From the NCBI RefSeq assembly GCF_033958435.1, contig NC_134160.1, forward strand, positions 14,991,001 through 15,055,000: a DNA stretch of 64,000 bases, given 5' to 3'. The DNA comes from Carettochelys insculpta. Lineage: Eukaryota; Chordata; Testudines; Carettochelyidae. Both the position numbers and the translations under genes were made by a program. Positions 1 to 11,170 of the stretch are shown here, one piece after another. Every line of letters starts with the position of its first letter. Position 1 is the first letter of the stretch. Below the pieces are notes generated by a model that was not told where the DNA came from, did not search any database, and saw only the letters and a program-made list of their open reading frames with translations.

Positions 1-430
1 TAAACAATTAATAAGAAGGAAACATTAATTAATCTGTGGGCCATATACATTTTGCAGCCCCTTCTATAATATTACATAAAGAAATCCCACAATAAAATGC
101 TTACGGTGCATATTTCTGGAGCAACTGGCTCCTTTGAGAGCAGAAGGTAAAAATAAGAATAGCATATGTTAGCTCCCCATTGACATCTGCAGAGGTCCAT
201 AGCCCTGTGAGACAGAACACCTCAGAGTAAACAAGACCTGCCACCAAGGATCTTGGTGGGACTTTTGTACCCGAATGGCCCTTGGTAACCCAGACTCCAA
301 TTCACTGGACATTTGATAGAGCAAGTACCTGAGAGGGGAAGGAAGAGGAGGAAGAAGTGTCTACTTGTGGCCTTGCCTGCTTTGTTTGGCAATTGGGATA
401 CTGCGTAAGGCCAACCCAGTATTCATAGCA
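1..430. other. Unassigned non-coding DNA
   Basis: I see no gene, RNA or recognisable repeat here. The sequence is AT-rich at the left edge and has no long open frame with a family signature. Confidence 0.5.
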
Positions 431-536
431 TCATAGAATTCTAGGGCTGGAAAGGACCTCAGGAGGTTAACTGGTCCAGCCCCCTGTCTAAAGCAGGATC
501 AACCCCAACTAAATCATCTCAGCCATGATGGTAGTT
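431..536 (-). mobile_element. CR1 LINE 3' tail, truncated
   Basis: The plus strand carries the reverse complement of the CR1 3' end: a 'tcatagaat' terminus, then 'agggctgg', the 'cctcaggagg' block and 'ccagccccctg'. The same order recurs at 3896 and, in sense orientation, at 29464, 30430 and 49514. Only the last ~100 bp of the element is present, as expected of a 5'-truncated LINE insertion. No coding sequence remains. Confidence 0.85.
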
Positions 537-579
537 AACATTTTATGATTGGGGAATTAAAGCTTATTAGGGAAATGTA

Positions 580-1042
580 TGTTATGTAACTTTTACTGCT
601 TGCGTAATTCTTTCTCAGGTAAATTACTGTGCACCAAGCATATTGTTTTCCAAATTTTTGCTGGTACCAGTAACTATCTGCCCAGCCATGGGCCTTTAAA
701 AATCCATTTATGCACCTTTTAAATAAGCAATAAATGTACTTAATAGAAAAGCGATAGTAGGATTGCAAGCAATGTGCAACAGGTTACATCTGTGACCTAG
801 TGGGTACTGCAAAGTATGAATAGTTCATGATGATCTTGATGAGGATTGACGACAGCAATGAGTGGACCAATCATAAGTGTGTGATATACTGTTTTAACCA
901 ATAGTATTAAGGATAAGTTTGTGTATAAGCAGATTGGCTATTATGTTGGATGTCTGGTATGCCCTGTATCCACACCCTGTGCTTGAGCCTGATCAACTCC
1001 AGTGCAGTTTGACTGTATGCCAATAAAGAAACCTCAGTGACA
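580..1042 (+). repeat. LTR-like repeat A, copy 1 (putative solo LTR)
   Basis: This ~463-bp block begins TGTTATGTAAC and ends near TGACA. A TATA-like 'gtgtataag' lies around 913-930 and an AATAAA signal at 1022-1027, the usual order in a retroviral or LTR-retrotransposon LTR. Two diverged partial copies lie at about 2225-2606 and 2651-2770. No clear target-site duplication flanks this copy, so the ends are provisional. It could instead be a DNA-transposon or unclassified repeat; the family name is unknown to me. Confidence 0.5.
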
Positions 1043-1330
1043 AGGCTGGAGCTGAACTGATTTCTTGGACTCTAGAGAAGTAAATACGGTGCTCTCTCTG
1101 AACTGGAAGGGTGTTGTGGATAAACTGAAAAGAGCTCCGAGGGAATCCCAGCAAACAGCTGGTGTGACAACCTGCCCTCAACCAGCTCATAACTTGGCTG
1201 AAGTCGTGGGTGAAAACCAGATGGGCAGCCACGGTCCTTGGATAGGATTTGACATGAGACCTGCCCTTCCCAGATGGGTGAGGTGCTACTTTGCCTATCT
1301 CCCTGGGTGGCAACAAAGGAGTTTCAAGTA
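1043..1330. other. Unassigned DNA next to LTR-like repeat A
   Basis: No gene is recognisable. A 111-codon open frame begins at 1065 but runs on into the Penelope-like tail at 1331, so it is not a credible gene. If repeat A is an LTR this could be internal sequence, but no tRNA primer site is apparent. Confidence 0.4.
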
Positions 1331-1440
1331 TCAGAGGGGTAGCCGTGTTACAGCAACGAAGGGTCCTGTGGCACCTTATAGACTAACAGAAAAGTTTTGA
1401 GCATGAGCTTTCGTGAGCACAGACTCACTTCATCAGATGC
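1331..1440 (-). mobile_element. Penelope-like element tail
   Basis: The segment has the block order seen in all tails here: 'gtcctgtggcacctta', 'tagactaacaga', 'gagcatgagctttc', then a stem ending 'tcatcagatgc'. Read on the minus strand it is the terminal repeat of a Penelope-like retroelement with a hammerhead-type core. Only the tail remains; no reverse transcriptase or endonuclease is attached. Confidence 0.8.
1409..1436 (-). ncRNA. Hammerhead-ribozyme-like core in Penelope tail
   Basis: On the minus strand this reads CTGATGA, one extra A, a 5-bp stem (GTGAG paired with CTCAC) with loop TCTGTG, then GAAA. A 2-bp stem GC/GC capped by TCAT and the step TC follow. Conserved hammerhead cores are CUGANGA and GAAA, and Penelope-like terminal repeats are known to carry them. 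The stem differs from the other copies by a paired G-to-A and C-to-T change that keeps pairing. The extra A before stem II and a weak stem I are reservations. Self-cleavage activity is unknown. Confidence 0.6.
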
Positions 1441-2136
1441 TGGTCCAGAATCCCACAGACCCAGCAAAATTGAAGACTCACCTCTTCAGGACCTTGCAAT
1501 TGGTAAAGCAAACAAGTAAGTCATTGCGGTGGCAGCTCTGCTTGCATACAAAGTCAGCATCAACAAGTGAAGTGCCCCTGCTAGCCAATAAACCCTTGCC
1601 GGCTCTTCCTGACTCTGTGAAGTAAACAACAAATCTGAGGTCTCCAAGAAGACAGCAACAGACTATCTCTCCATCGTGCTTCTCAGGAAGGAATTAGAGC
1701 GTGTGATTACATTTATGAAATCAGTATTCCAGCCTGCCTCGACTACATGCATTGTAAAGGACAGTTAGGTGAAATAAGGCTGCTCTTAGATCATTAAAGT
1801 TAAATTTACTCTCTAGAAAGCAGGTATTGATTTTTATATATAGCCTTTCTGTTTCCATTATCCTGACTATCACTTAAATCTTAACCTTGATAGTAAATGT
1901 ATGATGATTTCCTAAAAATCAGTCTCAGTGTCGTGATGTTGTATAGTGTTAATCCTCAGCTGGATCAAGCAAGTTGTTGCATACACTGTCCCCTGGGGAT
2001 AACAAGCCTGATATTTCAGGGAGGAGCCAGTGACAGGGACTGGGCATCACAGGGTAATGCTTCAAAGAGGTCAGGGGCTGGGATGTACCTACTGTTAACC
2101 TGCCAAACAAAAAGGGCTGGCATTGCCCAGAAACAA
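1441..2136. other. Unassigned non-coding DNA
   Basis: No gene, RNA or named repeat is recognised. Short open frames here have no domain signature. Confidence 0.45.
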
Positions 2137-2866
2137 TGAGCAGTCCTGTGGCACCTTATAGGCTAACAGATATATTGGAGTATAAGCTTTTGTGGGCAAA
2201 GACCCACTTCTTCAGATGCATCAGATGTAATTTACTGTTTGGGTAATTCTTTCTCAGATAAATTACTGTAATAAGCATATCATTTTCCAAATTTTCACTG
2301 GTATCTGCCCAGCTGTGGGCCATTAAAAATCCATTTCAGCACCTTGTAAATATGCAATAAATGTGCCTAGTGGAAAAGAGATAGTAGGATTGCAAGCAAT
2401 GTGCAACAGGTTGCCGCTGTGCCCTAGTGGGTACTGCAGTGCATGAATAGCTCGTGATGATCTCATTGGGGATTGACTACAGCGATGAGTGGACTAATTA
2501 TGCATAACGTGTGTGATATAGTGTATTAACCAAGAGTATTAAGTGTAAGTCTGAAAATAAGCAAATTCAAGATTATGTTGGATGTGTGGTATGTCCTGTA
2601 GCCACCATAAGCTTTTGTGGGCAAAGACCCACTTCATCAGATGCACCAGATGTTATGTAACTTTTACTGCTTGTGTAATTCTTCCTCAGATAAACGACTG
2701 TGCATTAAGCATATTGTTTTCCAAATTTTCACTGGTACTAATAATTATCTGCCCAGCTGTGGGCCATTAGATGCATCTGAAGAAGCAGGTCTTTGCCAAT
2801 GAAAGCTTATGCTCCAACATATCTGTTAGTCTATAAGATGCCATAAAAGTTCTCATTGTTTTTGTA
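2137..2866. repeat. Compound of Penelope tails and LTR-like repeat A, partly tandem
   Basis: The order is: an antisense Penelope tail (2137-2224), partial repeat A (about 2225-2606), a second antisense tail piece (about 2606-2650), a shorter piece of repeat A (2651-2770) and a sense tail (2768-2866). The junction 'cagatgca-caga' immediately before repeat A occurs at both 2216 and 2642. This indicates a tandem duplication of a tail-plus-A unit, the second unit being truncated. Outer tails point in opposite directions, as in the Penelope palindrome at 7686. Confidence 0.65.
2777..2804 (+). ncRNA. Hammerhead-like core, stem II decayed
   Basis: The plus strand reads CTGAAGA, then AGCAGG, a loop, and CCAAT before GAAA, followed by GC-TTAT-GC-TC. 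The catalytic boxes are intact but stem II has mismatches compared with copies at 3270 and 18677. It is probably inactive. Confidence 0.4.
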
Positions 2867-3215
2867 GACTTCAATAGATACCCCTCTAACTGCCCAGAAA
2901 TGATTGTTTGGGTATTTGTCAGATTGGATGTATCACGTTTCTGAAACCCAAAAAACTATGAGTGAGTCTTTCTCTTGCTGCAGTCAGTAGGTAACAAGGT
3001 GACTCACTGTCCTGGGTATCCTGAGAACCACCACAGTCTCTGTAACATTCTGGAAAGTTCCCAGTAACTCCAGTCATCATTTAGATATAGCTGTGACACT
3101 GTATATAAAGCACCCAACGTAAAGTGTAATGGGAAAGGTTATATTCTGCTGAAACAACTTATCTATCTAAAGAGAGAAAGACAGCACATATGAAGTTATG
3201 AGATTGTGTAAAAAC
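2867..3215. other. Unassigned non-coding DNA
   Basis: No gene or known repeat is recognised. A 'tatataaag' string near 3100 resembles a TATA box, but nothing around it supports a promoter. Confidence 0.4.
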
Positions 3216-3625
3216 AAAAAGCAGTCAAGTAGCACTTTAAAGACTAGCAAAATAGTTTATTAGGTGAGCTTTCGTGGGACAGACCCACTTCTTCAGACCA
3301 TATCCAGACCAGAACAGACTCAATATTTAAGAAACAGAGAACCAAAAACAGTAAGCAAGGAGGATTGTGTAGAGATTGTGTAGTGTGGTTGTCCATAAAA
3401 TTGTCTGTGAATTGGGGAATTGTCCAGCTATTAGATCCCCAATGACAACATCAAAGGACATAACCAGCTCCTGGGTAGGTGTTGAACAACCATCAAAACA
3501 CATTTTCCAGCAAGACATTCTACAGTTCAAGGACTCAGTTGCACAAGTCCACATCAGGGGGATTGTTCAAACCTACCTGCTGATGCAGAAACGCCCATCA
3601 GACATTCCCGGTCTTCTGTTTTCCA
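3216..3625 (-). mobile_element. Penelope-like element fragment, second subfamily
   Basis: The minus-strand 3' end is an A/T-rich tail after 'gctacttgactgc', preceded by 'ttagtctttaaagtg'-type sequence and a hammerhead-like core. The tail differs from the 'gtggcaccttat' type seen elsewhere, so this is a distinct Penelope subfamily. The rest, to about 3625, resembles Penelope body or terminal repeat by position, but no reverse transcriptase or GIY-YIG motif is visible. Confidence 0.65.
3270..3296 (-). ncRNA. Hammerhead-ribozyme-like core in Penelope tail
   Basis: The minus strand gives CTGAAGA, one A, GTGGG, loop TCTGT, CCCAC and GAAA. Stem II is a perfect 5-bp helix. This copy keeps both catalytic boxes. 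Stem III would be minimal, and stem I is not obvious from the flanks. Confidence 0.55.
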
Positions 3626-3654
3626 AGCACATGGAATGAGGATATCAATAAAAG

Positions 3655-3895
3655 ACAAGGAGAAGGGAATAAAATTAATCTTAAACTCTGATGGTAGGAG
3701 AAGATGCAACAGGATTAAATAGACAAAAGGGAGGTTTAGCTTAGACAGCTGGAAAAATTTCCTAACTGGCAAAGTGGTTAAACACTGCAGTTAATTGCTG
3801 AGGGAGGTTGTGGAATCTCCATCATTGATGATTTTTAAGAGCAGGTTAGACAGACACCTATCAGGGATGATCTAGATGGTGCTTAGTCACAGAAT
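3655..3895 (+). mobile_element. CR1 3' end, sense orientation
   Basis: This matches the sense CR1 3' region: 'ttcctaact', 'gtggttaaacactg', 'gaggttgtggaatctcc' and 'tttaagagcaggttaga' in order. It ends at about 3895, immediately before an antisense CR1 3' terminus, so two CR1 3' ends meet. It is 5' truncated and the open frame is lost. Confidence 0.75.
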
Positions 3896-5883
3896 AACAC
3901 AGAATCATAGGGCTGGAAGGGACCTCAGGAGGTTATCTAGTCCAGCCCCCTGCTTCAAGCGGGGTCAACCCCTACTAAGTCATCCCAGCCAGGACCTTGT
4001 CCAGCTGGGACTTAAAAACCTCGAGGGATGGAGAATCCACCATCTCTATAGGCAACGCATTCCAATGCTTCACCACGCTCCTGGTGAAGTAAATTTTCCT
4101 AATATCTAACCTTCTCCTCTCCCTCTTCAACTTCAGACCATTACTCCTTGTTCTGCCATCTGGCACCATTGAGAATAGTTTCTCATTCTCCTCTTTAGAC
4201 CTTCCCTTCAGGAAGTTGAAGTCTGCTATTAAATCACCTCTAAGTCTTCTCTTCTGTAAACTAAACAAGCCCAAATCCCTCAGCCTATCCTCATAGGTCT
4301 TGTGCTCCAGACCCTTAATCATTTTTGTTGACCTCCGCTGAACCTGCTCCAGCAAATCCACATCCTTTTTATACTGGGGTGCCCAAAACTGGACACAATA
4401 TCCAAGATGTGGCCTCACCAGTGCTGAATAGAGGGAAATAACCATTTCTCCAGAACTGCTCAAAATGCTCTTCCTAATGCACCCTAGTATGCATTAGCCT
4501 TCTTGGCTACAAGGACACACCGTTTACTCATAACCAGCCTTTCATCCACCATAACCCCTAGGTCCCTTTCCATCGTACTGCTGCTGAGCCAGTCGGTCCC
4601 CAGCCTGTAACAATGCGTGGGATTTTTCTGCCCCAGGTGCAGGACTTTACATTTCTCCTTGTTGAACCACATCAGATTTCTTTTGGCCCAGTCCTCCAAT
4701 TTATCCAGGTCAGTCTGGATTCTCTCTCTACGCTCCAATGTATCTACCTCTCCCCCTAGCTTTGTGTCATCCGCAAACTTGCTGAGGATGCAATCCAGTC
4801 CCTCATCCAGGTCATTAATAAAGATACTGAATAACAGCAACCCCAGAACCGAGCCTTGCAGCACTCCTCTTGAAAACAACTGCCATCCAGATATTGAGCC
4901 ATTGACCACTACCCGTTGGGCCTGACCATCAAGCCAACTTTCTATCCATCTTATAGTCCAAGGATCCAATCCATATTTCCTTAACTTACAGACAAGAATG
5001 TTGTGGGAGACCATTTCAGAAGCCTTGCTGAAGGCAAGGTATATCACATCCACTGACTTTCCCATGTCCACGGACCTTGTCATAGAAACTAATCAGATTG
5101 CTCAGGCAGGACTTGCCCCTGGTGAATCCACTTTGGCTACTTTTGATCTCTTTCCCCTCTTCCAGGTGCTTCAAAATGTGTTCCTTGAGGATTCCCTCTG
5201 TTATTTTCCCAGGGATTGAGGTAAGGCTGATGGGTCTGTAGTTCCCTGGATTGTCCTTTTTTCCTTTTTTAAAAATGGGCACTAGGTTTGCCTTTTTCCA
5301 GTCATCCAGTATCTCCCCTGATCTCCAAAAGTCTTCAAGGATAATGGCCAAAGTTGCAACAATGACCTCTGCCAATTCCCTCAGTACCCTCGGGTGCATT
5401 AAATCCAGACCCATGGACTTGTGCACATCTAATTTTTCTAGATAGCTCAGAACTTGTTCCTTCCCCACAGATGGCTGCCCTCCACCTTCCCATATTGCAT
5501 TGTCTAGGACTGTCATGTGGAAGTTGACTTTGTCCGTGAAAACTGAGACAAAACAAGCATTGAGTACTTCAGCTTTTCCTACATCATCTGTCACTGTTAC
5601 CTCCCTTAACCAGTAACGGCCTCACACCTTCTCTGACAGCCCGTTTACTGTTAACATGCCTGTAGAAACCCTTCCTGTTACTCTTCACATCCCTTGCCAG
5701 CTGCAGTTCCAATTATGCTTTTGGTTTCCTGATTACTGCCCAGTATTCTCCAGCCATATGTTTATACTCCTCCTTAGTTAACTGTCCACGTTTCCATTTC
5801 TTGTATGCAACCTTTTTGAATTTAAGCTAACTAAGGATTTCCCCATTAAGCCAAGCTGGTTGCCTATCATATTTGTCCTGGCA
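3896..5883 (-). pseudogene. CR1 LINE reverse transcriptase, 5'-truncated and broken
   Basis: On the minus strand three overlapping pieces (5594-5016, 5083-4484, 4463-3975) encode the CR1 reverse transcriptase in order. The first has palm and fingers motifs such as NYRPISLTS and QSGFTRGKS. The second has QGSVLG, FINDLDEG and the catalytic FADDTK with the two aspartates. The third is the C-terminal thumb and tail ending near LDKVLAGMT. Shifts between frames around 5050 and 4475 break it. Coding similarity fades by ~5883, so the 5' endonuclease half is missing. The 3' end is intact, with a 'cagaatcatag' terminus on the plus strand at 3900. It was a retrotransposon polymerase and is now inactive. 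Confidence 0.9.
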
Positions 5884-6593
5884 TGAGTGCAGAAGAATGG
5901 ACCTGATGACCTGTCAGAATTCATTCCACTTCTCTAATTCTATGGCTTATTTTTGTCTCCTCCACTGCCCATGCTAAAGGCAACAGAATGCTCTAACTGA
6001 GAAGACTGATCCCCAGGCTAACAGGGAAAGCCTGCATAGGAAAGACTGTAACCAACCTGCAGTGTCCAGTACCTAATCTAATAAGGTTGAGAATTTAGAC
6101 TGCTGCTTATCTCTTTGTCAGTAAACACTCTGACTTCTTACCTATCACCTCTCTCTCTTTCTCCATATGTATATTATTACAGTGGATCTGTCTGTCTCTG
6201 TCTGCAGTGCTATGTGTTAAACACTCCTTTAAACCATGAGAGTTATGACCACAGCTTACCTTAACTCAAACCACGGTCAAGGTTTAGTTGTGCCTGGAAA
6301 GTGGGAAATGCCTGAAATCCCAGGATTTCCCAGAACATGGAAAGAGAGGAGGCAGAGGGAGGTCAAATGGAGGGGCACAGACAGAAGGGACACGATATCA
6401 TGAGTGACCACTTGGAGCAGCTGCAGCACCAAAAGAGAGGCAGGCGGGAGGGGGCTCTGCCATCTTGCCTGCCAAGAAAACCAGGTAAGTACTTGTCCTA
6501 TCCCAAGCCCAAAGCCTGTGTTCCTGCCCCTTCTCCCTCCTGCCTCATGTGGAAAGCCTACAGGACACAGAGTGGGCTGCTGGAGATGGGGCA
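5884..6593. other. Unassigned non-coding DNA
   Basis: No gene is recognised. The right end from about 6330 becomes G-rich and runs into the tandem array. Confidence 0.45.
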
Positions 6594-7270
6594 GCCCCCA
6601 GACAAGCAGTGGGCCATAAGATAGGGGAAGTTCCTGAAGGGGGAGTAACCCCCAGACTTTGCCCCCTCAAGACAGCTGGCAGAGCATGGGGCACAGCTGG
6701 AGGGTAAGAGCCCCCAGATCCTGGCCCCTCCCCAGACAGCCCACAGGTCAAGTGGGGGAATTGGAGGGGGGCAGTCCCCCAGAGCCTTCCCCTGCAGACC
6801 ACCTGCACGCTGTTGGGGAGGGGAACTCACTGGGTGCTGGGGGTAGCTCCCGAAGCCTGTCCCATCCCACATTCTGCAGGCTGAATGGGGCCATTGGAAG
6901 CTGGTGGAAGACCCCAGAACATCATCCCCACTTCAACGGTCTAAAGGCCATAGTGGAGCTGTTGCAGGAGGGCAGGGCAGCCCCCAAAGCTGGTCCCCCG
7001 CAGACAGCTGTAGGCCACAAGGGTCACTGGAGGTGGGGGGCAGCCCCTGGAGCACCCCAACACATAGGTTGCAGAATAGAGGGGGGCCAGTGGAGGCTGT
7101 GGGTATCCCCCAAAGTACTATCCCTTCAGACCAGTGCAGGGCCAGGTGGAGGAGCAGCTGAAGATCAGATTGCAGAGTGCTGCCATGCACCCGACAGACT
7201 GCAGGACACTACCCCAAGCAAAGGCCCCCTGGAGAAGCTGGAGGCCTGGGGACAGACAGGCTGCAAGCCA
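6594..7270. repeat. Degenerate minisatellite, ~55-72 bp unit, about 10-11 copies
   Basis: A block 'cccccaga/cccccaaa' followed by a G-rich run recurs at about 6594, 6649, 6711, 6776, 6848, 6912, 6981, 7044 and 7107, then more weakly at about 7165 and 7245. Spacing is 55-72 bp. Between the C-runs most units carry a 'cagac...gcagg' core and a 'gtggaggtggggggcag'-like run. Units are strongly diverged. The array has open frames in several phases, including 6659-7405, because the unit is GC-rich and short of stops. I do not consider these genes. Confidence 0.7.
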
Positions 7271-7685
7271 GGGAATAGGGGGCAGCCAGAGGCCAGGGCC
7301 AGCCCGTACAGCCCCAGCCTCCACCCAGCAAGCACGCAGCCCTGGACCCCTTCATCTCAGGAGGAGTCACTTGCCAGGGAGTCCAGCCCTGGCCCCCTGG
7401 GATGAGCTGATGATGCAGCTGCACCACCCCCACCACCACAGGTGGCCCTGATAGCCTCCCACCCCCGAAATCCCAGCCCCCTATCCTGAGATCCCTGCCC
7501 TAACTTCTGCACCTCCAACCTGCCTTGAGCCCCACCAACCCTCTGCCTTAAGCCAGCCATCCCCTGTCCCTCCTTGTTCCTGAACCCTCACTCCAACCTT
7601 CACTTTTCTTCATTTTTGAAAAATACCATCATTGAAAAAAGCATGTCCATTCTTAGTTTATTTTCAAAAGATTGCTTGAATTAAA
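7271..7685. other. GC-rich to AT-rich unassigned DNA
   Basis: C-rich low-complexity sequence follows the minisatellite to about 7600, then ordinary DNA. No gene is recognised. Confidence 0.4.
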
Positions 7686-7891
7686 CATAAGTATCGGGAA
7701 TAGCTGTGTTAGTCTGTACCTGCAAAAATGAGAAGTCCTGCAGCACTTTATAGACTAACAGATTTATTGGAGCATAAGCTTTCATGGGCAAAGATCCGCT
7801 TTGTCAGATGCATCTTCGCCCATGAAAGCTTTTGCTCCAATAAATCTATTAGTCTATAAGGTGCCACAGGAGTTCTCATTGTTTTTCTTTC
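7686..7891. mobile_element. Palindromic pair of Penelope-like tails
   Basis: An antisense tail ('gcactttatagactaacag', 'gcataagctttc', 'gtcagatgcat') is followed at once by a sense tail ('catgaaagctt', 'attagtctataaggtgccaca'). The two arms form a large inverted repeat with its centre near 7812. Inverted terminal-repeat arrangements are typical of Penelope-like insertions. The hammerhead box in the left arm is mutated (CTGACAA), and the right arm lacks its CTGANGA part. Confidence 0.75.
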
Positions 7892-8039
7892 AATTAAATA
7901 CCAAGCAACACCAGGTACATATGCTACCCATCACCTAAACCCCATCTTTTGTAATCAATACACTTTTTCCAGAGTTTACCTTTACCAGTGAGTTTGACTG
8001 AATTGCTTGGTAAACGTTCTCAAATTGCAGAGAGCCATA

Positions 8040-11000
8040 TGCTGTCGTCATCATCATCATCATCAACAACAACCATGGGTTCAGCACTCATTGGTTTCTG
8101 ATGCCTCTCTCACTATTTCCTTCCATCTTTCTATCCAGTATGGAGTGGCTTAGTTTCTGTAGACTAGCTCTGCACGAATCTACTGTATCCTCTACCCAGT
8201 CTGTATGGGGTCTGCCTCTTCTATTCAAACCATCCATTATGCTGAATACAAGGGTCTTGATTTTTCATTTATCATTCATTTTGCAAATATACCTGAATAG
8301 TTGTGACTTGCATTGTATAACCTTCTGCAGTAGGTTCTCTTTTGGCTGTATCTTCCTATATAATTCCTTATTGGCGACCTTCTGCATCCATCCTAATCTC
8401 AGGATCTTTCTATAACAACCCCTCTAGAACGCCAATATCCTTCTCTTCAAATCTTTTGTTATCACCCAAGTCTCACATTCATACAACAGGCTTATGAATA
8501 TATACATTTTCAAGATGCTCAGCTTTGTTCCTAAGCTAATCACTTTGCTTTTCCAGATCTTATCCATTGCCTTTGCACTCACTCGTTTCGCTGTTCTAGT
8601 TGCTATTTCCTTCTTACAGTCTAGATCATACGTTATGTTGCTCCTCACATACATGAACTTCTCTACATTCTCTAGTTTCATCCCTTCTATACTGATCTTC
8701 CTTCCTATTTCCTTATCTACAAATACCATTGTTTTTGTTTTATCAATACTCACAATCAGTCTGTACTGCTTTCTTTCCTCATTTAGCACCTGCACTGTTT
8801 TTGCTAGCTCCTCATCTTCCTCAATAACTATATCATCCGTGAACCTCCAGTTGTTAATTCTTTTCCCATGCACAAATATCGCTTCTACCTCTTCCTTGAT
8901 CTTGTCCATCACTCTCTCCGGATGCGTGATGAAGATATTCAGCGAGATTGGATCTCCTTGTCTTGTACCTCTCCTCATTCTAAACCAGCTTCCCCAACTC
9001 CCCACATGTTCTCAACGCTGCCTCTGTATTGTCATTGATATTCTTCAACAGCTGTATCAGTCTGCTATCCACTACGTACGACTCCAACAACACCCAAGTC
9101 ACTTTCTGATCTATACTGTCAAATGCCTTCTGAAAATCAAGGAAGCAAGTGTAGATGTTCTTGTTCTTTCATCAAGCTTTCTCCTCTATCAATCTTAATT
9201 CCAATATCTGCAGTATGGTACTCCTATCTTTCCTGAACCCAGCTTGCTCACCTGCTAGATGTTGTTCTATCTGTGATCTTAGTCTCTGTCACTATCATCA
9301 TCAGCACCTTGCCTAGATGACTCTTTAGAGCAATTGTTCTGTAGTTCTTGCACTCTAATGCTCTTCCTTTCTTGCATATTGTCACTAGCAAGGATCTTGT
9401 CCATTCCTTAGGTGCCTTCCCTTCTTTCCATGCTATATTACATAATTGGTATATTTTCTGAATCATACTTTCTCCATCGTATTTGATCATCTCTCCCATG
9501 ATCTTATCATTTCCAGGGCTCTTGTTGTTCTTTAGTCATTTCACTGCTCTTTCTACTTCCTCCTTCGAAATATCAGTCTTGTTCTCAAAGCTCAGTGGAG
9601 ATATCTCTTTCAGTTCTTTGATTAGTCCCTCTGAGACACTCAGGTCCAGCTGTGCTTATACAGATCAGTGCAATATCTTATCCATTGGTGCGCAATCTTC
9701 TTGTTCAGGAGCACCTTGTTGTTCTGGTCTTTGATCACCATCTGTTTCAGCTGCCACTTCCTAGTTATATTCGTGATCACCTAATACACCTCCCTGGTCC
9801 TACATTCACCATAATACCTCTCTGTATCTTCATACTGCTCCTCTAACTATTTCACCTTATCCTTTCTGGCCTCTTTCCTTATCTCATTGCATTTCACCCT
9901 ATATTGCTGTTCCACCATCTTGGAAACATCCCTTCTGATCTTGAACACTGTCTTCTCTTGGACCAACTTCAATGTCTCTTGCGTAATCCGCTTCTTAAGA
10001 TCTTCTCTTTTTCCAGAACAGTCTGCTCAATTGCCTCTTCTATTGCTGTGGCTATCCTTTCAACTCTCTCATCTAGGTATTTCTCTTCAAGCGCTGCTCT
10101 GTACTCATTCCCTATTTCTTTCTCGCCTAGCCTCGTCACAACTCTTCCCTTCTTAAACTGTGTCTTACACTTTCTCTTGAGTTTCATCTTGATGTTTGCG
10201 CTCAGTAGACTGTGGTCCGAGTCTATAACCACTCTCTGGAAAGTTCAGCACTGTTGTACTGATGTTACCAATCTTCTTCTTATGAAAATTATATCTATCA
10301 TGTTCTTGGACTTCCAGTCATTCCATCGCCATGTCCACTTCCTACAGTCCTTTTGTTGGAATCTCATGTTGCAGATCTCCATCCCATGCTCCACAGCAAA
10401 CTTTAGTAGTTTCTCACCTTGTTCATTTCTTTCTCTGTATCCAAACCTTCCCATGACTCTCACCAAATCTTCATTATCTGTTCCAACTTCGCGTTCTAAT
10501 CTCCTTCAATGATTGACACATCTCTCTTTGATATCTCCTCCAGCGTCTTTGTCAAGTCTTTATAGAATAGCTCATTCTCTTCCTTTGTACTATCCAGCAT
10601 GTATGCATACACCTGAATCACCAAGATGTTGAATAGTTTTGCTTCAAATACACTACCATCATTCTTTTACTCACCAGTTTGTACCCTAATAGTCCTCGAG
10701 CTCTTTTGATAAGAAGGAATCGAACTCCTGCCTCATGCTTCGTTTTGTTCCCTGACCAAATGACTTTGCAACCACTCATCTCTCCCAATGTCGTCCAATG
10801 CATCTCCACCAGTCCAAGTATATTGCATCAGTATCTCTCCATTTCCTTCTGAAGCAGCTCTAATTTTCCAGTCACCCACAGTGTTCAGATGTTCCATGTT
10901 CCAATTGATAGCATATATGTTAGTTGTAATTTTCTTTTGGTAGCCAACTTATTGACCCAACACCAATTGCTCGATTGGTGTCACAGACCTTGTTTATCTG

Positions 11001-11170
11001 GGCAATGTCCGAGTTGGCATCTTTTATCATTTAGTCATACTGGCATCAAATGTAATTTGTATTGTTGTTTCACAGTCAGTGCACTGTCACTCATCTGACC
11101 AACCCTCCTACTTTATCCAGGCTTGGGACTGGTATGGAACCCCCAGAAGCTTTATGGTGTAGTTAACTTT
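8040..11170 (-). pseudogene. RTE-like LINE (endonuclease-reverse transcriptase), broken
   Basis: Minus-strand pieces run in order. 10809-10618 has the APE-type endonuclease start (MHWTTLGEMSGC). 10466-10245 is the endonuclease middle (GRFGYRERNEQGEKLL, KWTWRW, MIDIIF). 10232-9969 has the SDHSLL box. 9499-9248 is the reverse transcriptase front (NYRTIAL). 9005-8424 has TRQGDPIS, the degraded catalytic site FTDDIVI (family form FADD) and the thumb. An APE domain of this kind is often auto-annotated in vertebrates as a craniofacial-development-protein-2-like protein, which points to the RTE/BovB group. Multiple frameshifts and stops break it. The 5' limit near 11170 is uncertain. Confidence 0.75.
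8046..8067. repeat. (CAT)n trinucleotide tail of the RTE-like LINE
   Basis: A short CAT/CAA run sits exactly where the 3' terminus of the antisense LINE should be. RTE-type LINEs often end in short microsatellite tails rather than poly(A). It supports the placing of the 3' end. Confidence 0.65.

Noticed and set aside
6659..7405. 248-codon plus-strand open frame
   Set aside because: It is generated by a GC-rich, stop-poor minisatellite. It has no domain, and other frames are open over the same tract.
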